A DNA stretch of 5,270 nucleotides from a bacterium (lineage in GTDB: Bacteria; UBA9089; JAHJRX01), in NCBI GenBank assembly GCA_030017825.1, contig JASEGW010000115.1, forward strand, positions 1-5,270, given 5' to 3'. The notes below the pieces were generated by a model. It was not told the origin of the DNA. It saw only the letters and a program-made list of their open reading frames with translations, and ran no database searches. How positions within the stretch are numbered: position 1 is the stretch's first letter; every line of letters begins with the position of its first letter. Positions 1-5,270 of the stretch are shown piece by piece. The position numbers were made by a program, and so were the translations under genes.

Positions 1-59
1 TTATAGTTAAATCAATTTGCTCTATGTCAAATTTTGACTAATAGGTGCTATAAATACAT

Positions 60-64
60 AGGAG
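60..64 (+). promoter_or_regulatory. Shine-Dalgarno site that favours the GTG start at 70
   Basis: AGGAG lies 5 nt before GTG 70. The upstream in-frame TTG at 34 has no purine-rich site in front of it. It would also add 12 polar residues that CNT transporters usually lack ahead of the first membrane helix. This site therefore decides the start of the transporter gene. The spacing is slightly short but workable. Confidence 0.65.
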
Positions 65-69
65 TTCTT

Positions 70-1365
70 GTGGATAAATATAATTTAGTAAGCTTGTTAG
101 GAATATTTTTACTCATGGGTACAGCATGGATTTTTTCAAGTAACCGTCGTCTCATAAACTGGAGACTTATTTTTTGTGGAACTCTTCTCCAACTTATCTT
201 TGCTTTATTTGTATTCTGGATGCCTGCGGGAGTTACTTTCTTCCGAGTTATAAATGATATAGTGATTAAGCTCTTTTCTTTTTCTAAAGAAGGCATGTAT
301 TTCTTATTTGGACCATTAGCTGTTTCTCCTGGAACTACGGGCCCTGGAGGCGAAAATTCACTGGGTTTTATCTTGGTTTTTCAAGCTCTACCTACTATTA
401 TTTTCTTTTCAACTCTTATGTCTCTTTTGTATTTCATAAAATTTATGCCTGTTATTATAAGAGCTTTTGCTTGGATATTTACTCGCCTTTTGAGAGTCAG
501 TGGAGCGGAATCTCTTTGTGTTTCCAGTAACATTTTCGTAGGAATCGAATCTGCCTTTACTATAAAGCCATATTTAAAAGATATGACTTCTTCAGAATTA
601 ACTACTATTTTAACTGCAGGAATGGCTACTATTGCTTCTACAGTATTAGCTCTTTATGTATTCTTTTTAAAATCTCAATTTCCATCTGTTGCCGGGCATT
701 TAATTTCTGCTTCTATTTTAAGTGCTCCTGCAGCTTTAATTATGGCTAAACTTATTATGCCTGAGGTGGATAAGCCCAAGACGTTAGGAAAAACTATAAG
801 TCTTGGAGAATCAGAGGCAACCAATTGGGTGGAATCAATTATTAAGGGTTCTTTTGAAGGAGTAAAGCTTTGCGTAGGAATTTGTGCTCTTCTTATGGCT
901 TTCTTAAGCTTATTAGCTATGGTTAATTGGGGTGTTTCTAGTTTAGGAAGTGTTTTTAACTTAGACATAACTCTGGAGAGCATTTTAAGCTATATCTTTT
1001 ATCCTTTTGCTTGTATGATAGGCATTCCTTGTTCAGATGTTCCTCAAATAGCCAATTTACTTGGAAAAAGATTAATAGTAACAGAGCTGATAGCTTATCA
1101 AAATTTAGCTACCTTAATTTCAAAGAATATTTTACAACATCCTCGTACGGTAGTGATTGCCGCTTATGCCTTATGTGGATTTGCTCATATTGCTTCTTTG
1201 GCAATATTTGTAGGTGGTTATGCTGTCATTATTCCTAGTCGTGGGAAAGATTTAGCCAAATTAGGATTTAAAGCCTTGCTTGCTGCTACTTTAGCTTGTC
1301 TAATGACAGGAGCCGTAGCTGGAGTTTTCTTTAGCGGTGGGGAAACTATTCTCTTAGGAAAATGA
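70..1365 (+). CDS. Concentrative nucleoside transporter (CNT/NupC family) permease, variant substrate-site subgroup
   Basis: This is a 431-residue inner-membrane permease, close to the usual 400-430 of bacterial CNT proteins. Known members import nucleosides by H+ or Na+ symport. The order of segments fits the family: N-terminal helices (LLGIFLLMGTAWIFSSNRR), the LGFILVFQALPTIIFFSTL gate-like segment (about 98-116), the FVGIES hairpin (156-161), TSELTTILTAGMATIAST (about 174-191), TELIAY (338-343) and ALCGFAHIAS (367-376). Classical members have GQTE, NEFVAY and GFANFxS at the three binding positions. Here they read GIES, TELIAY and GFAHIAS, so Glu339, Phe371 and Ser376 are kept while the GQTE motif and two Asn positions are changed. 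The nucleoside class is inferred from the family, and the actual substrate is open. GTG 70 is chosen because of its Shine-Dalgarno site. The gene ends in tandem TGA-TAG stops. The next gene is 273 nt away, so it looks monocistronic within this window, although an upstream partner may lie outside it. Confidence 0.88.
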   Translation: MDKYNLVSLLGIFLLMGTAWIFSSNRRLINWRLIFCGTLLQLIFALFVFWMPAGVTFFRVINDIVIKLFSFSKEGMYFLFGPLAVSPGTTGPGGENSLGFILVFQALPTIIFFSTLMSLLYFIKFMPVIIRAFAWIFTRLLRVSGAESLCVSSNIFVGIESAFTIKPYLKDMTSSELTTILTAGMATIASTVLALYVFFLKSQFPSVAGHLISASILSAPAALIMAKLIMPEVDKPKTLGKTISLGESEATNWVESIIKGSFEGVKLCVGICALLMAFLSLLAMVNWGVSSLGSVFNLDITLESILSYIFYPFACMIGIPCSDVPQIANLLGKRLIVTELIAYQNLATLISKNILQHPRTVVIAAYALCGFAHIASLAIFVGGYAVIIPSRGKDLAKLGFKALLAATLACLMTGAVAGVFFSGGETILLGK

Positions 1366-1461
1366 TAGAAGGAAGACTATGAAAATAGAAAGAAAAAAGA
1401 ATAAGTAATAGTCGATCAAGAAGACAAAAATATTAGTAGAATCTCTTTGCTGAGTATAAAG

Positions 1462-1503
1462 AACCTGAATTCAATATAAAAATATGTTCCTTTATTTTAA
1501 GTT
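1462..1503 (+). repeat. Dispersed repeat, copy A
   Basis: This 42-nt stretch matches 5175-5216, downstream of groEL, at 37 of 42 positions. The last 23 positions (1481-1503) are identical to 5194-5216. It also forms the left arm of the inverted-repeat element described at 1462-1623. Both copies lie in intergenic DNA 3' of a gene. Confidence 0.85.
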
Positions 1504-1582
1504 TAAGGATTACTATTTCTTCGCTAAATTGAAATTTTAACGAAAAATATTAATCCTTAAACTTATATTTAATATTTAAATC

Positions 1583-1600
1583 GAACTCAGGTTATTTAAA
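1583..1600 (-). repeat. Dispersed repeat, inverted partial copy C
   Basis: Read on the minus strand, this matches 5168-5185 at 17 of 18 positions (TTTAAATAACC, one mismatch, GAGTTC). It shares 10 of 11 positions with the start of copy A. It is the right arm of the inverted-repeat element, and the copy near 5170 resembles it more closely on the left side than copy A does. Confidence 0.7.
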
Positions 1601-1604
1601 ATGC

Positions 1605-1623
1605 TTTTTATATCAAATTCAGG
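1605..1623 (-). repeat. Dispersed repeat, inverted partial copy D
   Basis: On the minus strand this reads CCTGAATTTGATATAAAAA and matches 1464-1482 at 17 of 19 positions. It ends 15 nt before the start codon of the lipoprotein gene, so the repeat region reaches into that gene's leader or promoter. Confidence 0.6.
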
Positions 1624-1638
1624 CTAAATAGAGAATTA

Positions 1639-2898
1639 ATGAGAAAAAAAGTTAGGTGTTTAATTTTAATCATACTAGTAATAATGATTAGCTTTGCTGG
1701 TTGTAATCGAGAGAAAGAGTTAAATAAGTTTACCGAAGCAAGCGTAATGGAAAAAGAAAAATTGTTAAAAGAAGTAAAAGTTACTGCTTATAAACATAGA
1801 ATAGATAAGATTAAAGAAATTGCTCAATTTGTAGAAGGAGTAGTTTTGAATGAAGAACATAAACCAGTAAGTAAAATTTCGGTAGTATTAGAAAAAGAAG
1901 ATAAAAGATTTAACATTCCTCCCTCAAAAACAGACAGTGGCGGATGTTTTACTTTTCAGAAGATTCCTTATGGTAAATATGTACTAAAACTAGTGGATAA
2001 AAAGAGAAAGAAGATAGTTATGGAGTTAAATATAGAGGTAGACAAGAAGGAGAAGGATATTGGAATAGTATATATGATATCTCCAAAAGATAAAAAAGAA
2101 ATATCTAATCTTGAGGAATTAGAGGAAGAGGTAGGATCTTGGGAAAAAGAAAAAATAAAAGAGGAAGAAGAGTTTCTTGCTAAAAAAAAAGATAAGAAGG
2201 AAGTAGTAAAAAAAGAAAAGGTATTTCCTGATAAATCTTCTAATAAAAAGAATGTTGATAAAGAAAATATAGTAAAAGAAGAAAAGATAGCAAAAGAAAA
2301 AGAAATGAGTCTTTCTTTTCATCCCAACGATATTACTTGGGATGGGGAATATCTTTGGGTAATAGCAAAGTCTTATATTTATAAAATAAATTCTAAAGAT
2401 GGAACTCAAATTTCAGAATTTAGGATTAACATTTTAGATGGTTCTGGCCTTACTTGGGATGGCAAATATTTATGGTGTTCAGACTGCTTTGTGGAAAAGT
2501 TGTATAAGATAGACCCAAAGAGTGAGCAAGTGGTAGATATGTATTATACTCCAGATCCAGGGTATAATCATTATGGAATGACTTTTGATGGGAAATATTT
2601 ATGGTATTCTAGTAGCAATGCTAAGTTTTATAAAATAAATCCTGAAAGCGGTCAGACAGTAAGGTCGTTTTTAGTAGAAGTTGGAGGCTGTCATAATTCA
2701 TTAGCTTGGGATGGTAAATATTTATGGTCTACGGTTTGGGATCGAGGCATGTTATATCAAATTGATCCAAATGATGGCAAGATCATAAGAGAATTTGTTT
2801 TGGATTTTGAAAGTCCAAATGGTATTGTTTGTATTGGAAAAAGTATTTGGATATCTTCCTATTATCAAAAAAAGATATATGAATTAAAGTTTGAATAA
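1639..2898 (+). CDS. Lipoprotein with carboxypeptidase-regulatory-like domain, Lys/Glu linker and beta-propeller repeats; function unknown
   Basis: The product has 419 residues. It opens with a type II signal peptide: basic MRKK, a hydrophobic core, and lipobox FAGC with Cys22 as the lipid anchor. Asn23 at +2 would send it to the outer membrane if the cell has a Lol system. Residues about 64-148 look like a CarboxypepD_reg/transthyretin-like beta-sandwich (VEGVVLNEEHKPVSKISVVL, then TDSGGCFTFQKIPYGKYVLKL). Residues about 155-222 are a charged Lys/Glu-rich linker, possibly coiled or extended. From 234 on there are repeats of 39-43 residues starting at W234, W273, F316, W357 and C398, with pattern WDGKYLW then (L/I/F)Y-(K/Q)-I-(N/D). 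This resembles glutamine-cyclotransferase or NHL/YVTN-like propellers. No enzyme motif is assigned; a binding or scaffold role at the envelope is inference. The start is set by the signal peptide, and the ribosome site is weak (AGAGA, 1630-1634). An A9 tract lies at 2182-2190. No clear terminator follows. Confidence 0.85.
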   Translation: MRKKVRCLILIILVIMISFAGCNREKELNKFTEASVMEKEKLLKEVKVTAYKHRIDKIKEIAQFVEGVVLNEEHKPVSKISVVLEKEDKRFNIPPSKTDSGGCFTFQKIPYGKYVLKLVDKKRKKIVMELNIEVDKKEKDIGIVYMISPKDKKEISNLEELEEEVGSWEKEKIKEEEEFLAKKKDKKEVVKKEKVFPDKSSNKKNVDKENIVKEEKIAKEKEMSLSFHPNDITWDGEYLWVIAKSYIYKINSKDGTQISEFRINILDGSGLTWDGKYLWCSDCFVEKLYKIDPKSEQVVDMYYTPDPGYNHYGMTFDGKYLWYSSSNAKFYKINPESGQTVRSFLVEVGGCHNSLAWDGKYLWSTVWDRGMLYQIDPNDGKIIREFVLDFESPNGIVCIGKSIWISSYYQKKIYELKFE

Positions 2899-2972
2899 AA
2901 GCCTTTGAAGAAATAATTATTTTACTTGATGCAAAAAAGACAAAATATTTTTTAGTTTACATAAGGTTTTTG

Positions 2973-3001
2973 TTGCAATAATTTTTGCTATTTAGTATAA
3001 T
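2973..3001 (+). promoter_or_regulatory. Sigma70-type promoter of groES-groEL
   Basis: TTGCAA (2973-2978) and a perfect TATAAT (2996-3001) are separated by exactly 17 nt. Transcription would start near 3006-3009, giving a leader of about 115 nt before groES. This is the only good promoter seen in the 226-nt gap at 2899-3124. The gap's first part (2899-2972) holds no gene and no convincing terminator, so some read-through from the lipoprotein gene is possible. Confidence 0.7.
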
Positions 3002-3007
3002 ACTTAT

Positions 3008-3124
3008 TTGTTATTTATAAAATCTCTGAGAAGGTAGAGTTTTTTTAGCATATTGTCCTTCTAAGGGTCAAAAGATTAATAAGACTTTCATAAGGAAAGT
3101 TGCCATTATAAGGAGGTAATAAAA
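3008..3124 (+). promoter_or_regulatory. Leader of the groES-groEL mRNA with possible stem-loops
   Basis: The leader is inferred from the promoter above. It holds a 6-bp hairpin with a 5-nt loop (ACTTTC 3084-3089, GAAAGT 3095-3100), 10 nt before the Shine-Dalgarno site AGGAGG at 3111-3116. A CCTTCT at 3057-3062 can pair perfectly with AGAAGG at 3029-3034. It could instead pair with AGGAGG itself, with five Watson-Crick pairs and one G-U pair. These mutually exclusive pairings could tune translation. They are short and could be chance. No CIRCE operator for HrcA is visible. Confidence 0.4.
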
Positions 3125-3412
3125 ATGAATATTAGACCATTGAGAGATAAAATAGTAGTGAAGAGATTAGAGGCAGAAGAAAAGCTTAAAAGTGGCCTTA
3201 TTGTTCCTGATACAGCTAAAGAAAAACCACAGGAAGGAAAAGTTGTAGCTGTTGGAAAAGGTAGAACTGATGATAAGGGTAATATAATTCCTATGGAAAT
3301 AAAAGTTAATAATAGAATACTCTTTAGTAAGTATTCTGGAAATGAAATAAAGATAAGTGGTGAAGAGTATTTAATTATGAGTCAGGATGACGTGTTGGGA
3401 ATTATTGAATAA
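3125..3412 (+). CDS. groES: GroES co-chaperonin (Cpn10)
   Basis: This 95-residue protein is the usual length for the cytoplasmic heptameric lid that caps GroEL and triggers release of substrate into the folding chamber. The N-terminus NIRPLRDKIVVKR, the mobile loop (about 17-36), GKVVAVGKGR (38-47) and the C-terminal YLIMSQDDVLGIIE are typical. The loop's hydrophobic tripeptide, which contacts the GroEL apical domain, reads Leu25-Ile26-Val27 before PDTAKEKPQEG, where E. coli has Ile-Val-Leu. The change is conservative and should still bind. ATG 3125 follows AGGAGG (3111-3116) by 8 nt. It is the first gene of the operon, transcribed from the promoter at 2973-3001, with groEL 56 nt downstream. 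The sequence is intact. Confidence 0.98.
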   Translation: MNIRPLRDKIVVKRLEAEEKLKSGLIVPDTAKEKPQEGKVVAVGKGRTDDKGNIIPMEIKVNNRILFSKYSGNEIKISGEEYLIMSQDDVLGIIE

Positions 3413-3468
3413 TGAAACTAATTCTTAATAAAAATTAAATAATTAAAAGATAATATTAGGAGGAGAAA

Positions 3469-5100
3469 ATGAGCAAACAGTTGTTATTTCAAGATGAAGC
3501 AAGACGAGCTATTGCCAAGGGTATAGATACTCTTGCTGGAGCAGTTCGATCTACTTTGGGTCCAAAAGGAAGAAATGCTATTTTAGGTAAGAAATTTGGA
3601 GCACCTATTGTTACTTGCGATGGAGTAACAGTGGCTAAAGAGGTTGAATTAGAAGATCCTTATGAAAATATGGGTGTTCAGCTTATAAAAGAAGTAGCGG
3701 AGAAAACATCAGAGGTAGCAGGAGATGGAACTACTACAGCTACTGTGTTAGCTCAAGCTATTTATCGAGAAGGAATAAAAAATATTGCTGCTGGAGCTAA
3801 TCCCATGGCCTTAAAACGAGGAATTGAAAAAGCAGTTAAGCTAATTGTAGAAGATGTTAAAAAACATGCCAAGGAAATAAGTAAAAAAGAGGAGATGTCT
3901 CAGGTAGCTACTATAAGTGCTCACATGGATGAATCTATTGGGAATTTGATAGCTGATGCTATGGAAAAAGTTGGAAAAGATGGCGTTATTACCGTAGAAG
4001 AAGCAAAATCTACTACTACGGAGCTTGATATAGTGGAAGGAATGCAGTTTGATCGAGGTTATATTTCACCTTATTTTGCTACTAATGCTGAAAAAATGAT
4101 AACAGAACTAGAAGATCCATATATCTTAATTCATGAAAAAAAGATAAGCGTAATGAAGGATTTAATTCCAATTCTAGAAAAAATTGTTCAAACAGGAAAG
4201 CCATTTATAATAATAGCCGAGGAAATAGAAGGAGAAGCTTTAGCGACTCTGGTAGTAAATAAGATTAGAGGAACATTAAAATGTGCTGCGGTTAAGGCTC
4301 CTGGTTTTGGAGATCGAAGGAAAGCTATGCTTGAGGATATTGCTATTCTTACTGGCGGTAAGGTTATTGCTGAGGAATTAGGATTAAAGCTAGAAAACGT
4401 TAAGCTGGATGACTTGGGAACTGCAAAGAGAATAAAAATCGATAAGGAAAATACTACTATCATAGAAGGTAATGGTTCTAATGAGGATATTAAAGGAAGA
4501 ATTGCTCAAATTAAGACAGCTATAGAAAAGTCGACTTCTGACTATGATCGAGAAAAGCTCCAAGAACGTATGGCAAAACTTTCTGGTGGCGTGGCTGTAA
4601 TTAATGTTGGAGCAGCTACAGAAACAGAAATGAAAGAGAAGAAAGCAAGAGTGGAAGATGCTCTGCATGCTACTAAGGCAGCTGTGGAAGAAGGAATTGT
4701 TCCTGGAGGTGGAGTAGCTTTTCTGAATGCCCAGAAAGTATTAAAAGGCATAGATTTGAAAGGTGACGAAGCAATTGGTGCAAGGATAGTCAATCGAGCT
4801 ATAGAAGAACCAATACGCATGATTTTAGAAAATGCGGGAATAGATGGGTCGGTAATTATTGAAAAAATAAGAGAAAAAGAAGACTATAATTACGGATTTA
4901 ATGCTGCTAATAATGAATATTGCGATATGGTAGAGTCAGGTATAATTGATCCAGCTAAAGTAACCAGATCGGCTATACAAAATGCTTCTTCTATTACTGC
5001 TTTGATGCTTACAACAGAGTGCTTGATAACTGATATTCCTGAAAAGAAGAGTAAAGGTGCAGGTATGCCTCCTGGCGGTTGTGGTGGAGAAATGTATTAA
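3469..5100 (+). CDS. groEL: GroEL chaperonin (Cpn60), 60 kDa subunit
   Basis: This 543-residue subunit forms the ATP-driven double-ring folding chamber of the cytoplasm together with GroES. Equatorial ATP-site elements are present: TLGPKGRN (29-36), DGVTVAKE (51-58), GDGTTT with Asp86 (equivalent to E. coli Asp87), catalytic Asp397 in VEDALHAT (equivalent to Asp398) and the GGG at 413-415. Apical substrate- and GroES-binding residues are kept: Tyr198, Tyr202, Phe203 and Leu236, with Ile233 in place of E. coli Leu234. The signature around KAPGFGDRRKAML is intact. The C-terminal tail is short, GAGMPPGGCGGEMY, rather than long GGM repeats, and carries a Cys at 538. ATG 3469 follows a strong AGGAGGAG (3458-3465). 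It is co-transcribed with groES, and a strong terminator follows. No truncation or frameshift is seen. Confidence 0.99.
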   Translation: MSKQLLFQDEARRAIAKGIDTLAGAVRSTLGPKGRNAILGKKFGAPIVTCDGVTVAKEVELEDPYENMGVQLIKEVAEKTSEVAGDGTTTATVLAQAIYREGIKNIAAGANPMALKRGIEKAVKLIVEDVKKHAKEISKKEEMSQVATISAHMDESIGNLIADAMEKVGKDGVITVEEAKSTTTELDIVEGMQFDRGYISPYFATNAEKMITELEDPYILIHEKKISVMKDLIPILEKIVQTGKPFIIIAEEIEGEALATLVVNKIRGTLKCAAVKAPGFGDRRKAMLEDIAILTGGKVIAEELGLKLENVKLDDLGTAKRIKIDKENTTIIEGNGSNEDIKGRIAQIKTAIEKSTSDYDREKLQERMAKLSGGVAVINVGAATETEMKEKKARVEDALHATKAAVEEGIVPGGGVAFLNAQKVLKGIDLKGDEAIGARIVNRAIEEPIRMILENAGIDGSVIIEKIREKEDYNYGFNAANNEYCDMVESGIIDPAKVTRSAIQNASSITALMLTTECLITDIPEKKSKGAGMPPGGCGGEMY

Positions 5101-5133
5101 GAGTAGTCTGGTTTACCTTACTTAATAAAAGAC

Positions 5134-5166
5134 AAGGGAAGTGTAAAAATATACTTCCCTTTTTTT
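5134..5166 (+). terminator. Intrinsic terminator of the groES-groEL operon
   Basis: The 12-bp stem AAGGGAAGTGTA (5134-5145) pairs with TATACTTCCCTT (5150-5161) around an AAAA loop, with one G-U pair. A run of seven T follows (5160-5166). It lies 33 nt after the groEL stop. The arms contain the most GC-rich paired stretch of the intergenic regions in this window. Confidence 0.92.
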
Positions 5167-5167
5167 A

Positions 5168-5216
5168 TTTAAATAACCCGAGTTCTACATAAGAATATGT
5201 TCCTTTATTTTAAGTT
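5168..5216 (+). repeat. Dispersed repeat, copy B, just after the groEL terminator
   Basis: Positions 5175-5216 match 1462-1503 at 37 of 42. The left end, 5168-5185, matches the minus strand of 1583-1600 at 17 of 18. After AAGTT (5212-5216) the similarity stops and copy B runs into CCCTATTAATC. Only 54 nt remain before the window ends, and I see nothing else in them. A matching inverted arm, as exists around 1583, could lie outside. Confidence 0.8.
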
Positions 5217-5270
5217 CCCTATTAATCAAAAGGTCTTATAGAAATAAAGAAAAATTAGAATAAAAACAAC

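Larger units (their letters stand above)
1462..1623. repeat. Nested inverted-repeat element filling the gap after the transporter (MITE-like or long hairpin)
   Basis: The gap at 1366-1638 holds no credible gene but has strong dyad structure. The inner arms 1498-1512 and 1551-1565 are perfect 15-nt reverse complements (TAAGTTTAAGGATTA and its complement), separated by 38 nt that can pair further in part. The outer arms 1462-1472 and 1583-1593 match at 10 of 11. A further outer arm, 1605-1623, is the reverse complement of 1464-1482 at 17 of 19 positions. The whole reads as two head-to-head copies of one short sequence plus an extra end. It could be a non-autonomous mobile element relic or a transcribed hairpin. 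TAAA occurs on both flanks (1457-1460 and 1625-1628) and might be a target duplication, but this is weak in such AT-rich DNA. No transposase is present. Confidence 0.7.

Noticed and set aside
26..38. Short palindrome GTCAAA-T-TTTGAC upstream of the transporter, possibly an operator.
   Set aside because: Only 6 bp per arm at the window edge, with no promoter I can place next to it; not enough to call a site.
1011..1238. Plus-strand open frame in another phase within the transporter gene.
   Set aside because: The transporter reading frame here carries the conserved CNT motifs; the alternative product is Cys/Ser-rich with no recognisable features.
1379..1408. Nine-codon frame (MKIERKKNK) with GGAAG just before it, right after the transporter stop.
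   Set aside because: Too short and too Lys-rich to separate from chance in AT-rich DNA; the spacing from the purine run is very short. It might be the start of a lost gene, but nothing downstream continues it.
2119..2409. Minus-strand open frame rich in Phe and Tyr.
   Set aside because: It is the complement of the Lys/Glu-rich linker codons of the lipoprotein gene, which produce long stop-free Phe/Leu/Tyr stretches on the other strand.
2911..2922. Perfect 12-bp palindrome AAATAATTATTT after the lipoprotein gene.
   Set aside because: Entirely A/T, no T-run follows directly, and such palindromes are expected by chance in this composition; not a convincing terminator.
3045..3071. TTAGCATAT, 9 nt, AAGGGTCAA in the groES leader, with the same spacing as a CIRCE operator.
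   Set aside because: Only about 11 of 18 positions fit the CIRCE consensus and the two halves are not complementary to each other.
4188..4820. Overlapping minus-strand open frames inside groEL.
   Set aside because: They lie antisense to the well-conserved groEL coding sequence, have low-complexity Ser/Leu/Ile composition and resemble no protein family.

Overview
This is an AT-rich bacterial chromosomal segment with every gene on the + strand: a nucleoside-family transporter, a lipoprotein of unknown role, and the groES-groEL chaperonin operon. The chaperonins are of the bacterial group I type. The lipoprotein has a clear lipobox with Asn after the lipidated Cys. That would suit a diderm bacterium sending it to the outer membrane, but it does not prove this. 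I cannot name the lineage from these genes. The composition and protein styles would suit a deep-branching, uncultured anaerobic phylum, and that is only an impression.

Layout: (1) 70-1365, a concentrative nucleoside transporter (CNT) family permease. Its real start is probably GTG 70 rather than the upstream TTG 34. Several residues in the known substrate site differ from the classical NupC/CNT pattern. (2) 1366-1638, a 273-nt gap with no credible gene, largely filled by nested inverted repeats (about 1462-1623). (3) 1639-2898, a lipoprotein with a carboxypeptidase-regulatory-like beta-sandwich, a Lys/Glu-rich linker and a C-terminal domain of about 41-residue WDGKYLW repeats that reads as a small five-bladed beta-propeller. 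(4) 2899-3124, the promoter region and leader of the chaperonin operon: a sigma70-type promoter (TTGCAA, 17 nt, TATAAT), then a leader of about 115 nt with possible alternative pairings and no recognisable CIRCE operator. (5) 3125-5100, groES and groEL, 56 nt apart, both with strong Shine-Dalgarno sites and intact sequences. (6) 5134-5166, a strong intrinsic terminator, followed at 5168-5216 by a second copy of the repeat seen in the gap after the transporter.

groES and groEL work together as the folding chamber and its lid. The transporter and the lipoprotein show no functional link to them or to each other. The least ordinary features are the dispersed repeat with its inverted-repeat element, the lipoprotein's architecture with an A9 tract just before its propeller, the altered binding-site residues of the transporter, and the groES leader. 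I see no clear sign of a wholly new multi-gene system in this window.
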